Positions 13,111 to 21,480 of a DNA stretch of 26,568 nucleotides are shown piece by piece (the first letter of the stretch is position 1; the number at the start of each line of letters is the position of its first letter). This DNA comes from Candidatus Magasanikbacteria bacterium CG_4_10_14_0_8_um_filter_42_12 (lineage in GTDB: Bacteria > Patescibacteriota > Patescibacteriia > Magasanikbacterales > UBA922). The notes under the pieces are model-generated. The model had not been told where the DNA came from. It saw only the letters and a list, made by a program, of their open reading frames with translations, and searched no databases. Where the stretch lies: positions 1 to 26,568 of the forward strand of contig PFLZ01000139.1 in the NCBI GenBank assembly GCA_002784795.1, read 5' to 3'. The position numbers and the translations under genes are program-made.

Positions 13111-14635
13111 ACAAATTCTCTAATGTTGTTATTAACGAAGGATACATGAGCACCTCTGCACTAGGCTGTACATACCACCCACTGCGCACCGTGAATGAAA
13201 GTTGCGGTGAGGATGGGACGACAAAGGTTGTATCAAAATGATTTGAGGTAAAAATATTATCAGAAGTTCGTCGTGACATATAATACGTAAATCCATCAAC
13301 GTGACTCATATAATATTTGTCATCATCTCGTGAATGGATGAGGAGACCTCCTGGATACCGATACACACCTGTGCCTATGCGATCTTCTTTTTTTGTTATA
13401 CCAGGGAGAAACTCTGTGAGTACTTGTTCTTTATCTCGCATACCATCATTATCAGTATCACTGTCGATTGGGTCTGTGAACCATACAGCTATTTCTTCTA
13501 CATCACTTAGCCCATCACCATCACTATCAGGCAATCGATCATTACTGCCATACATATCTTCGGTGAGAGCATCCACACCATCATTATCCTTATCAATAAT
13601 GTCATTGTCTTTATCCTCTACACCTCGATTTAGGATGGTATAATTTGCGCTTTCAATTTCACTGAGTACCACAACACGTTTTCTCCACTGTTCTCCATAT
13701 ATCAATTGTGCTTCTACATCTGATAACAGTGGGACAAGACGACACCCAAGCTCGACAGCATACATCTGTGGCAAATTGCCAAACTTGACCAACCACGTAC
13801 CACCGCGAATACAGACAGATTTGCCAACTTGATATTGTCTCAATTCAACATTGGTGACGGTCCGTATCTTTGTCTCAGAAATACTGTCAAACCAAGAATG
13901 AAACACGGAAGCATGTAAAAACGGATGTATTTGTCCATCAAACCCAATATAATACATCTGTGAATCGGGAGATCGGACAATAGTCCCTCCTGGAATTTCA
14001 TCTGGCTGTTCTTCGTAATCAATAGTGTCTTGTACTGTTTGATAGTCACCATTGGCTTTCATAAATTGGACGTATACTGTTTTTTCTCCGCCACCTTTTG
14101 TCAATGTCCATTCAATCTTTGCTGTTGGCTCATACCTATTGAATGCCGCAAACTCTCGTGTATTGCTAATAAAAACATCTTCAGTTCCATTATTATACGT
14201 GAGAGAAAGGGTGACCTTTCGTGATTTGGTAGAGGTCTCACCGCCATTGATCACAGCTTTTTGTGTATCGGTGTCATCAGACGCAACAAGGGTTATGGTA
14301 TCTTTATAGATTTCAGTAGTACTGCCATCTCTATATCGAAACTGTACAAAGACCGTCTTTGTTCCTTCATTTCGAGACAAGGTCCATGCAATCTTTTGTC
14401 GATACGGTGACCATGATATTGCTGCTGGCGAATATGATTCAGACACACGCATCAAGGTCACTCCTGTCGGTGCATTGAATTCCAACACAACGTCTCTTGT
14501 AGACGTCTCGGTATCGTCATCATTGATCATGATTTGTTTTGTGGTATCAGCATTCGTACGAATTGGGAATACAGCAAGACACCCCACCACTAGTATTCCG
14601 AGAGTCAATGCTATTATTTGATTTTTTCGCTTCAT
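13100..14635 (-). CDS. Secreted multidomain protein: Ig-like repeats, YxxGxDG domain, TSP3 calcium repeats
   Basis: A 511-residue exported protein with a signal peptide at about 1-29. Two Ig-like repeats (about 34-118 and 128-205) share the pattern 'IN-x-G-x-T-x2-R-x-V-x-L ... I-x-WTL ... G-x-KTVxVQF'. A middle domain (about 218-330) has SQMYYIGFDGQIHPFLHASVFHSW and a matching half with QMYAVELGC, a pattern I associate with exported CPR proteins. Then come thrombospondin type 3/EF-like calcium repeats (345-400: DKDNDGVDALTEDMYGSND, DSDGDGLSDVEE, DSDTDNDGMRDKE). The C-terminus has further aromatic, beta-rich sequence. No enzyme motif is seen; an adhesive or structural cell-surface role is inferred. 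It is the first gene of the minus-strand run and overlaps the protease gene by 11 bases. Confidence 0.82.
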   Translation of the reverse strand: MKRKNQIIALTLGILVVGCLAVFPIRTNADTTKQIMINDDDTETSTRDVVLEFNAPTGVTLMRVSESYSPAAISWSPYRQKIAWTLSRNEGTKTVFVQFRYRDGSTTEIYKDTITLVASDDTDTQKAVINGGETSTKSRKVTLSLTYNNGTEDVFISNTREFAAFNRYEPTAKIEWTLTKGGGEKTVYVQFMKANGDYQTVQDTIDYEEQPDEIPGGTIVRSPDSQMYYIGFDGQIHPFLHASVFHSWFDSISETKIRTVTNVELRQYQVGKSVCIRGGTWLVKFGNLPQMYAVELGCRLVPLLSDVEAQLIYGEQWRKRVVVLSEIESANYTILNRGVEDKDNDIIDKDNDGVDALTEDMYGSNDRLPDSDGDGLSDVEEIAVWFTDPIDSDTDNDGMRDKEQVLTEFLPGITKKEDRIGTGVYRYPGGLLIHSRDDDKYYMSHVDGFTYYMSRRTSDNIFTSNHFDTTFVVPSSPQLSFTVRSGWYVQPSAEVLMYPSLITTLENLYVL

Positions 14636-14646
14636 AGAGCTATACT
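14618..14646 (+). promoter_or_regulatory. Promoter for the sugar-phosphate transferase gene
   Basis: TTGATT (14618-14623), a 17-bp spacer and TATACT (14641-14646). The -35 box lies within the first codons of the divergent gene. Transcription would start near 14653, giving a leader of about 40 nt with a Shine-Dalgarno. Confidence 0.6.
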
Positions 14647-14659
14647 TTATCTGCTCATA

Positions 14660-14688
14660 AGTATACTATATTTTCACAACAGGAGCAA
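14660..14688 (-). promoter_or_regulatory. Divergent promoter for the secreted-protein/protease/UXS run
   Basis: On the minus strand TTGCTC (14688-14683), a 17-bp spacer and TATACT (14665-14660). It faces the plus-strand promoter at 14618-14646 so that the two start regions overlap (both near 14650), and its -35 covers the Shine-Dalgarno of the plus-strand gene. Confidence 0.55.
14681..14685 (+). promoter_or_regulatory. Shine-Dalgarno AGGAG fixing a GTG start
   Basis: AGGAG lies seven bases before GTG 14693 but 19 before the next in-frame ATG (14705). It is one of very few clear Shine-Dalgarno sites in the window and decides the start of the transferase. Confidence 0.7.
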
Positions 14689-14692
14689 TTGT

Positions 14693-16096
14693 GTGAATAC
14701 TCATATGCATAACAAATACCGTGCCAAACAACTCATTCTTCTCTTAGGAGACGTCCTTTCGTTATTGTTGGGAGTCCTTGCTGGGATGTCACTCAGGAAT
14801 CTTCGATTTCCAACAGCACAAGAGTTGGAAAAAGCAATACCGCTCTTTCTGATTCTTATTGGTATCTGGGTCATCATCAATTATATCAATGGCCTGTATG
14901 AACTGGCACGTCACAAACACCGTTCGGTGCTGTTTTCACGTATGCTCCAGGCGAGCATGGTCAATATTGTTGTGGGTATTATGTTCTTTTACATGTTGCC
15001 ACAAAAAATCATTTCACCAAAAACAGTACTCCTCCTGAGTGTCATGGCAGGATATTCTCTTGTCGCAATCTGGCGGATGATCTTTTCATCACTGGTCGCA
15101 ACAAAAGCACTTATCTCCCCAATCCTCTTTATTGGAGATATGGAAGAAATGACTGAACTTGCAGATCTTATTTATGACATGCCAGAACGTGGCTATGCAC
15201 TTGCAGCGTGGGTCGCAGGACCAAAGAATATTGATAAAGCAAAATATCCCAACACCACTTTTTATGATTCTATCAAAGCGATTCGTCCCTCTGTTTCCGT
15301 ACATACCATTGACACGGTAGTGGTTGCATACAATATCAAACATGATGCCTCTATTGTACAAGAATTATATGAGCTCCTTTTTTGGCAAACAAACATCGTG
15401 AGTCTGGCAACACTTTATGAATCGATTACTGGACGTATCCCCCCGTATATTTTTTCCGAGCATTGGTTTTTGGATCACTTGCAACAAAGTGTCCATCCAG
15501 TATATGGCAGGATCCGCAGAATCTTTGATGTCATAATTGGATTACTGATGTTCCTATGCCTCTGCATACTGTACCCTGCTATCGCGCTCGCGATACGGAT
15601 AGAATCAAAAGGAAATATTATCTTTCGTCAAGAACGTGTGGGTATGTCAGCGACGACATTTACCTTATTTAAATTTCGTTCTATGTACGCGCTGGCACCA
15701 GATGGAAGTGCCGAGACAGAAGGAGTCCAATTTGCCACAAAAAATGATGCACGCGTCACACATGTAGGCAGATTTCTCAGAAAATCTCGTATCGATGAAC
15801 TGCCACAAGCGATCAATCTTATACGTGGCGATATCAGTATTATCGGCCCGCGTCCAGAACGACCAGAAATTGTCTCTCAACTCGAGAACGACATGTCTTA
15901 CTACCAAGTGCGTCATCTCGTAAAACCAGGCATCACCGGCTGGGCACAGGTGAATCAACACTACACAGACACGCTCGAACAATCTCTGCAAAAACTGCAG
16001 TACGATTTATATTATATAAAAAACAGATCGATGTTACTCGATCTGTCTATTCTCTTGAAGACGATCAATGTCGTGATGCGTGGGATGGGACAATAA
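14693..16096 (+). CDS. Polyprenyl glycosylphosphotransferase (bacterial sugar transferase)
   Basis: Transfers a sugar-1-phosphate from a nucleotide sugar to undecaprenyl phosphate, the priming step of exopolysaccharide or capsule synthesis. The 467-residue product has the WbaP/WcaJ layout: four N-terminal membrane helices (about 15-120), a Rossmann-like middle, a further membrane helix (about 278-300, IRRIFDVIIGLLMFLCLCILYPAIAL), then the catalytic domain with QERVGMSATTFTLFKFRSM, FLRKSRIDELPQAINLIRGDISIIGPRPERPE and VKPGITGWAQVN. The start is the GTG at 14693, supported by AGGAG; an upstream TTG at 14618 falls in the promoter. The only plus-strand gene in the sugar region. It ends just before a 349-base structured gap shared with the convergent epimerase gene. 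Confidence 0.94.
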   Translation: MNTHMHNKYRAKQLILLLGDVLSLLLGVLAGMSLRNLRFPTAQELEKAIPLFLILIGIWVIINYINGLYELARHKHRSVLFSRMLQASMVNIVVGIMFFYMLPQKIISPKTVLLLSVMAGYSLVAIWRMIFSSLVATKALISPILFIGDMEEMTELADLIYDMPERGYALAAWVAGPKNIDKAKYPNTTFYDSIKAIRPSVSVHTIDTVVVAYNIKHDASIVQELYELLFWQTNIVSLATLYESITGRIPPYIFSEHWFLDHLQQSVHPVYGRIRRIFDVIIGLLMFLCLCILYPAIALAIRIESKGNIIFRQERVGMSATTFTLFKFRSMYALAPDGSAETEGVQFATKNDARVTHVGRFLRKSRIDELPQAINLIRGDISIIGPRPERPEIVSQLENDMSYYQVRHLVKPGITGWAQVNQHYTDTLEQSLQKLQYDLYYIKNRSMLLDLSILLKTINVVMRGMGQ

Positions 16097-16445
16097 ATAT
16101 TGTAGAATGAAGATTTTTGAATGTAGAATGCAGTTTGAAGTAAGAGCAAGGGACAGTAATATTCCCACGAAAGATTACGCTTCGCTAAGATTACTTTTTG
16201 CTTACGCAAAACAAAATTGAAGATTATGTTACATATCCAGACGTTCAGGGAATACCGTGCGTGTCGTCATGTATAGTCTTCAATCTTTTTTTGCGCCTGC
16301 CCGCAGGCAGGTTAGCAAAAAATAATCTTAATCCCGACAACGTCGGGATGTAGTCTTTCGTTGTAGAAGCAATCTCAGGGGAACAAAAATGCTCGAGGTA
16401 TAACGAAGCGCAATCTTTCGTGGAAACACGCACGATCTTTCCTTC
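16097..16445. repeat. Gene-free island of nested inverted repeats
   Basis: No credible gene lies here. After a direct repeat of TGTAGAATG (16101-16109, 16122-16130), three inverted repeats are nested: outer 16162-16184 with 16404-16425 (TTCCCACGAAAGATT core; one base change and one gap), middle 16186-16205 with 16311-16330 (18 of 20 match), inner 16216-16228 with 16272-16284. Two side hairpins sit within: CCTGCC-CGCA-GGCAGG (16296-16311) and ATCCCGAC-AAC-GTCGGGAT (16331-16349). Seven T follow the inner repeat (16286-16292), so it may end transcription of the transferase gene. A 62-codon minus-strand ORF here is a by-product of the repeats. Confidence 0.8.
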
Positions 16446-17348
16446 TTATGCGATGTTCCACGTTTTCTTTAGTTCAGCGATTCCATCTGCCAATTCAACC
16501 GTAGGCTCCCACCCCAGGAGTTCTTTTGCTTTTGAAATGTTGGCCTGCATAAAACGTACTTCACCTTTTCTTTCTGAAATATATGTTTTTTCTCCACCTA
16601 TGAGTGTCGCAATTTCATTCACACTGGTCTGAACTCCATTCGCAATATTGATAGGTTCTCCGCTATGAACATCAGACTGCCAAGCAAGAATGTTTGCTCG
16701 AACAACATCTGAGACATGCACATAATCACGTGTTTGATTTCCATCACCTGTAATGGTGAGTGGCTGTCCTTTTTTTTGCTGCTCCAAAAATACCGGGATC
16801 ACCATTGGATAGCCCCCATTTGCGAGTTTACGCGGACCATACACATTGAAATATCGGAGAGAGACAGTCTCTAGTCCATACAAATCATGAAACAACCGAG
16901 CGTATTGTTCATCCATATGTTTATGCATACCATATGGACTTTTTGGTCGTGGTACCATATCTTCTGAGATAGGAAGAGGTTCATCACCGTAGACTGCAGC
17001 AGAAGAAGTAATGATCACCTTTTTTACTCCAGCTTGTCGAGCAGCATCAAGCACATTGAGTGTTCCTGTTACATTTACGGCATGTGTTTCCTGTGGATCC
17101 TCGATGGACAATGGCAAGCGTGGATCAGCAGCTAGATGAAATATAACATCAATACCATTACAGAGAGGTAACATCTTTGAAAATTCACGAATATCCATTT
17201 CCTGAAACGATGCTTTTTCATTCACAAATTCTCGCTTTCCCAAAAGAAGACTATCTATCACAATCACTTCGTGTCCATCTGCGAGAAGTTGATCAGTAAG
17301 ATGAGAACCGATAAACCCTGCTCCTCCAGTTACGAGACAACGTGCCAT
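16446..17348 (-). CDS. NAD-dependent epimerase, GalE-like UDP-sugar 4-epimerase
   Basis: An extended SDR likely to interconvert UDP-hexoses at C4. Motifs: CLVTGGAGFIGSHL (4-17), the VIFHLAADPRLPLSIEDP segment (68-85), TSSAAVYGD (114-122), catalytic Tyr139 and Lys143 in YGMHK, RYFNVYGPR and RDYVHVSDVV. At 300 residues it is slightly shorter than classical GalE (about 338) and closer to UDP-GlcNAc/UDP-Glc 4-epimerases of polysaccharide clusters. The exact substrate cannot be read from sequence. It lies downstream of ugd with a 46-base gap and ends facing the transferase gene across the repeat island. Confidence 0.9.
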   Translation of the reverse strand: MARCLVTGGAGFIGSHLTDQLLADGHEVIVIDSLLLGKREFVNEKASFQEMDIREFSKMLPLCNGIDVIFHLAADPRLPLSIEDPQETHAVNVTGTLNVLDAARQAGVKKVIITSSAAVYGDEPLPISEDMVPRPKSPYGMHKHMDEQYARLFHDLYGLETVSLRYFNVYGPRKLANGGYPMVIPVFLEQQKKGQPLTITGDGNQTRDYVHVSDVVRANILAWQSDVHSGEPINIANGVQTSVNEIATLIGGEKTYISERKGEVRFMQANISKAKELLGWEPTVELADGIAELKKTWNIA

Positions 17349-17394
17349 ATTATCTATTATTTATACTAAAAAACGTATATGTACAATGCCACAT

Positions 17395-18780
17395 CTACAC
17401 CTGTTTTGGCAAGAAAGGAGAACCCACGGCAATGATATCACATCCATGCTGACGTAATGCCGAATAACCCTCTTGCAACAGACGTCTTCCGTCCATAATC
17501 AATGGCTTTTTTTCTTGTTGTAATACTATGGTAGAAACATTTTTGAATGATGGCCAGTCCGTAGCGATAATAATAATATCAGCTTGATTGACAGCCATTT
17601 CCGCACTGTCCACATATTGAATCAGTTCTGACGAAGGAACGTGTTGTTGAAATGTTGACATAGCAGATGGATCGTAGATAACAATCTGTGACACCTGCTG
17701 TTCCTGACATACTTCTACAATATGAAAACTTGGTGAATTGCGGACATCATTGGTATCACGCTTGAATGCAGTGCCAAGCAATGCTATTTTTTTTTCTTTC
17801 CATACTACTCCTGCTTCCGTGGTTGCTCGAGCTAAAAAGAGATCCAATTGTCGATTGTTTGCATCATACGTTTCTTGAAGTAATGACACATCTTGTCCAA
17901 CTTCGTGGAGCTGATATGCCAATGAGCGTGTATCTTTTATCAAACAGCTACCACCAGCATACAGACTATCATGGAATCCCCAACTACCAATACGCGCATC
18001 ACTTGAAACTATTTTTTTTAAGGATTCAAATTGAACATCAGCAAATGATTCAGCCGTTCTTCCAATAACATCAAAACACACAGCAAGTTTTGCAAAAAGA
18101 TAATAATTTGCCAACAATTTCCCAGCAGCAGCTTCTTTAGGGTTAACTTCAATATACTGCGTGTCGGGAACATCGACAAATCGTTCATAAAATCTGCGCA
18201 AAACCGAAAAATCTTTTTCTGTCCATGCACCGATAACAATCCTATCGGGATGAAGTGATCCTTCAATAGCCTTTCCCTCAACAAGAAATTCTGGATTCGA
18301 AACAACACCAACATTACGAACACCATGACTTTCGAGCACACGTTGTGTTTCGTCCGCCATATTGATGGGAACAGTACTTTTGTTGACGATAGCAATATAC
18401 TGTGTTTGTCTACCATCGTTTCGTAACATTAATGACGCTGCTATTTTCTCTAGACCTGCATAATAATACGACAGGTTACTCTCACCAGTCTCGGCGACTT
18501 CAGGCGTTGGCAGACAAATAAAAATGAGATCACACGTATCAAGAAATGCATCAACTTCCTTGTATGCAGTAGTAAAACGAATACGATCTGCATGGGTGGT
18601 GAGAAGATCACTCAAACCTTTTTCATACAAACAACTATCTATTGTGTTTTTATCACCACTTCCAAATGCGTGTACTTTTTTTTCATCTATATCAAACACA
18701 AGCGCCGTATGTCCTCCATCTGCAGCAACAGCTGCAGAACATACGCCGACAAAGCCAGCACCGATATATAACACGTTCAT
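17395..18780 (-). CDS. ugd: UDP-glucose 6-dehydrogenase
   Basis: Oxidises UDP-glucose to UDP-glucuronate with two NAD+. Motifs: N-terminal NAD site YIGAGFVGVCSAAVAADGGH (5-24), LIFICLPTP (85-93), STVP (135-138), NPEFLVEGKAIEG (162-174) and HPDRIVIG (177-184), the central NPKEAAAGKLLANYYLFAKLA with the conserved Lys (near 221), the catalytic Cys279 in GGSCLIKDT (family usual GGSCFPKDT), and the C-terminal GTAFKRDTNDVRNSPS. Length of 461 residues is typical of the long bacterial form. The product is the substrate of the UXS-like enzyme at 10087-11115. It follows the GT4 gene by 12 bases in the same direction. Confidence 0.93.
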   Translation of the reverse strand: MNVLYIGAGFVGVCSAAVAADGGHTALVFDIDEKKVHAFGSGDKNTIDSCLYEKGLSDLLTTHADRIRFTTAYKEVDAFLDTCDLIFICLPTPEVAETGESNLSYYYAGLEKIAASLMLRNDGRQTQYIAIVNKSTVPINMADETQRVLESHGVRNVGVVSNPEFLVEGKAIEGSLHPDRIVIGAWTEKDFSVLRRFYERFVDVPDTQYIEVNPKEAAAGKLLANYYLFAKLAVCFDVIGRTAESFADVQFESLKKIVSSDARIGSWGFHDSLYAGGSCLIKDTRSLAYQLHEVGQDVSLLQETYDANNRQLDLFLARATTEAGVVWKEKKIALLGTAFKRDTNDVRNSPSFHIVEVCQEQQVSQIVIYDPSAMSTFQQHVPSSELIQYVDSAEMAVNQADIIIIATDWPSFKNVSTIVLQQEKKPLIMDGRRLLQEGYSALRQHGCDIIAVGSPFLPKQV

Positions 18781-18792
18781 ATATTCTATTTA

Positions 18793-19878
18793 TCAAACAA
18801 GATCATCGTATACCTGTTGTATCTGCTGTACCATATGATCTACAGAAAACTGTTCTCTGACAATCTGAGATGACATATCCCCCATGCGTTGGCGAGTCTC
18901 GCTCTCTGTGACCAATCGCTCAATACTTGTTGCGACAAGTTCAGGAGTAGTTTGCGCCAGCAAGATACCATTTGTATCCCCCACCATCTCTCGGATGCCA
19001 CCAACATCTGAGGCAATAATGGGCAACCCACAGCTCATGGCTTCCAATATAGACATAGGAAATCCTTCCCAGTCAGATAGAAAGACAAAGATATCAGAGT
19101 GATGAAGGATATCAAAGATACGCTCTCGAGACAAACTCCCCATGAATTCAGCATTCTGGATCATTTGCGCTGTTAGATATGTTACAAGCTCATCTTTCTG
19201 GCTGCCATCCCCAACGATGCGTGTATATATCCTACGTTGCATGTCAGGTGTCAAAAGACCTATTGCTTCCAGCAATACCAAAGGCTTTTTGGGTGAGGCG
19301 AGTCTGCCAACAAAGGTAATACGAATATCAGAATGTTCTTCTGATATTCTTTGTTGGACTTCCACACCATTATAGATAACATGAAACGTATCAGGTGTTG
19401 CAATGTGATACTGCATACCCAATTCTTTGACAAAATCAGAAACACAAATGATATTGCTCGTATAGTTTGCTACAATTTTTTCTGAAATAATAGCTATCCA
19501 CTTTTGAAGGAAACCAATGCCAGTATTAAATCCCCATCCATGCGCGGTATAGACAGTGGGAATCTTTTTTCTGATGGCAAGACGACCCAAAAAACCAGCC
19601 ACGGAGCTATGGCAATGAACAATGTCTGGCTTCACCTCATGTATAATTTTTTTTATCGTAAAAAAAGATTTCAATACACGCAAGGGATTGAGATTATTTG
19701 AAAAATATGGGTTCGGGATAAAAGATACGTGCAATTTTTTGCATTCTTCCTCCAACCATCCTCCAGGGTTTGCGACGACAGTGAGAGTATGTGCATCTCG
19801 AAAAGCCTGACACAATTGATAGACATGTGTCTGTGCGCCGCCCGCTTCTGATTTTGTGATAAGGTAGAGGATGTTCAT
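18793..19878 (-). CDS. GT4-family glycosyltransferase
   Basis: A GT-B glycosyltransferase. The N-terminus MNILYLITKSEAGGAQTHVYQL has the glycine-rich acceptor-side loop; HCHSSVAGFLGRLA and VYTAHGWGF are typical; the donor domain has ITFVGRLASPKKPLVLLEA, VGDGSQKDEL and DWEGFPMSILEAMSCGLPIIASDVGGIREMV with the E-x7-E pair. The true start is the ATG at 19878, which overlaps the TGA of the upstream GT2 by four bases (ATGA); a longer upstream reading to 19947 only repeats the GT2 coding DNA. Part of the tightly coupled surface-polysaccharide run. Donor and acceptor cannot be told. Confidence 0.92.
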   Translation of the reverse strand: MNILYLITKSEAGGAQTHVYQLCQAFRDAHTLTVVANPGGWLEEECKKLHVSFIPNPYFSNNLNPLRVLKSFFTIKKIIHEVKPDIVHCHSSVAGFLGRLAIRKKIPTVYTAHGWGFNTGIGFLQKWIAIISEKIVANYTSNIICVSDFVKELGMQYHIATPDTFHVIYNGVEVQQRISEEHSDIRITFVGRLASPKKPLVLLEAIGLLTPDMQRRIYTRIVGDGSQKDELVTYLTAQMIQNAEFMGSLSRERIFDILHHSDIFVFLSDWEGFPMSILEAMSCGLPIIASDVGGIREMVGDTNGILLAQTTPELVATSIERLVTESETRQRMGDMSSQIVREQFSVDHMVQQIQQVYDDLV

Positions 19879-20672
19879 GTATGTGATTTCATGCGATTGA
19901 TCATACCTAGTCCGCCAAACCGAACAACCAAATATTTCATTCGCCACCGAAGCATCCCAACAAAAAATTGTGGATACGTCTTTTTATATGTTTGTATCAT
20001 ACGTATGTTTGCTTGTATCTGAGCAAGATTATGCTGTTGTGTTTCCCCTGTTTCATTATGCAAATATGACACAGATGGTTCTGCTACATTTGCCATCTTA
20101 TGTGTTTGTCCCATTCTGAGCCACAACCCATAATCTTCCACATATTTTTCTGACGGGGCATAGAGACCAGACGACAGAGCAACATCTTTTCGAAAAACCA
20201 CACTCGAATGAACAAAACAATTTTTTCGGAGCATGACTGAACGAATGTCTGCATCGGTATGTGGATGAATAATGGTATACAGGCGAACACCATCTGAAGT
20301 ATATACTTCAGCATCGCTACCTATCAGTGCATAGTCAGGATGCGTGTCCAAAAACAACACTTGTTTTTTCAACTTATCAGGATCTATCCAGGCATCATCA
20401 CTATCTATTCTAGCGATGTACTCCCCCTTTGCGATTGCAATACCTTTATTTAAATTTGTAATCAATCCTTTATTTCTTTCATTATAAACATACTGTATTC
20501 GTTTGTCCTGTATATCAGTAATTATCTGCTCTGTATTATCTGTAGAACAATCATCAATAATGATGAATTCAAAATTGGCATAGGTCTGACGCAACACACC
20601 CTCTATACTTTCTTGGATGTATTGTCCATCATTGTATGTGGACATGATTATTGATACACGTGGTTTTATCAT
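19875..20672 (-). CDS. GT2-family glycosyltransferase
   Basis: A GT-A glycosyltransferase of the polysaccharide cluster. Motifs: VSIIMSTYNDGQYIQESIEGVLRQTY near the N-terminus, FIIIDDCSTDNTE, IAIAKGEYIARIDSDDAW with the metal-binding DSDD, and the acceptor-side VEDYGLWLRMG. About 265 residues. I chose the ATG at 20672 because it overlaps the upstream fucosyltransferase TGA by four bases (ATGA); an ATG at 20684 would add four residues. The 3' end overlaps the next GT4 the same way, so three genes are translationally linked. Confidence 0.92.
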   Translation of the reverse strand: MIKPRVSIIMSTYNDGQYIQESIEGVLRQTYANFEFIIIDDCSTDNTEQIITDIQDKRIQYVYNERNKGLITNLNKGIAIAKGEYIARIDSDDAWIDPDKLKKQVLFLDTHPDYALIGSDAEVYTSDGVRLYTIIHPHTDADIRSVMLRKNCFVHSSVVFRKDVALSSGLYAPSEKYVEDYGLWLRMGQTHKMANVAEPSVSYLHNETGETQQHNLAQIQANIRMIQTYKKTYPQFFVGMLRWRMKYLVVRFGGLGMINRMKSHT

Positions 20673-21457
20673 ATTCGTATCCATGATGAAGGAACAATGC
20701 TATACTCACTTGTCTTTGACGCTTGGAACCACTTCTTTGGGGCAATGACTATTTTTTTTTCATATGTATTCAGCCATGCACCCCACCAACTAAAACTACT
20801 ATTTGCAATAATATTGTATTTACACTCACTCATAAGCATGAGATCTTCATAATCAGGAAACTCAAAGTCTGAAACAAATATGGCGCCTGACACATTCAAA
20901 TACTCCTTTGCCCATGCGCTATCATCAGAAAATATAAAGTACGATGGGGACACAACTTCCTGTGCTATATGTCTCATTGCTTCTTGATAGTATGTAAGAG
21001 AACAAAGGCCATGGTAAGCATGAGTTTCTTTATTGGAAACATAGTCACCGCGACGCACGTGTATGGAAACCGATGTTGTACTCTGTATTTTCTTTCGTAT
21101 ATCTTGTGCTTTTTTTGACAGTGGATCTCTCAGTGTAAACTCGTTTCGTATATGCTGTTCAATGTGTTTTACATATGTATCTTCTTGAAAATATTCCTCA
21201 ACTTTGTGCCCTAAAAGACGGAGAAATTTCTTGTACAATGCATACAAAGGATACCTCCTATGTTGTACAAATAATGCATTTGTTTTTATGTTAAACTTAT
21301 CAAGTGTAAACTCACGAGAGGTGTCCCCTTTTGCTTTGTTACCATAAAAAAAAGAAAGATCAAATACGACTTTTTTACCAGCTAATTCCAAGCTCCTTCC
21401 GTACACATATTGGAACATTTGATTACCCAATCCTGCTTTTATGTGAATCGACTTCAT
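20669..21457 (-). CDS. GT11-family alpha-1,2-fucosyltransferase-like protein
   Basis: Likely transfers L-fucose (or a related 6-deoxy sugar) from GDP-fucose to a glycan hydroxyl. It shows the GT11 hallmarks: N-terminal AGLGNQMFQYVYGRSL (8-23), the motif I HVRRGDYV (133-140), the YFIFSDDSAWAKEYL segment, and NSSFSWWGAWLN near the C-terminus (about 228-239). Length of 262 residues is a little below the usual 280-300 but complete at both ends. No GDP-fucose synthesis genes (gmd, fcl) are in the window, so the donor must be made elsewhere. It follows the methyltransferase gene by 23 bases. Confidence 0.92.
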   Translation of the reverse strand: MKSIHIKAGLGNQMFQYVYGRSLELAGKKVVFDLSFFYGNKAKGDTSREFTLDKFNIKTNALFVQHRRYPLYALYKKFLRLLGHKVEEYFQEDTYVKHIEQHIRNEFTLRDPLSKKAQDIRKKIQSTTSVSIHVRRGDYVSNKETHAYHGLCSLTYYQEAMRHIAQEVVSPSYFIFSDDSAWAKEYLNVSGAIFVSDFEFPDYEDLMLMSECKYNIIANSSFSWWGAWLNTYEKKIVIAPKKWFQASKTSEYSIVPSSWIRI

Positions 21458-21480
21458 ATACGTACCTTAGACTACGGAGA

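Noticed and set aside
16245..16433. 62-codon minus-strand ORF in the repeat island
   Set aside because: It is made entirely from inverted-repeat and hairpin sequence, has no family features or ribosome site, and overlaps all the structured elements.
18793..19947. GT4 starting at 19947
   Set aside because: The added N-terminus is read from GT2 coding DNA in another frame; the ATGA junction at 19878 gives a normal GT4 start.
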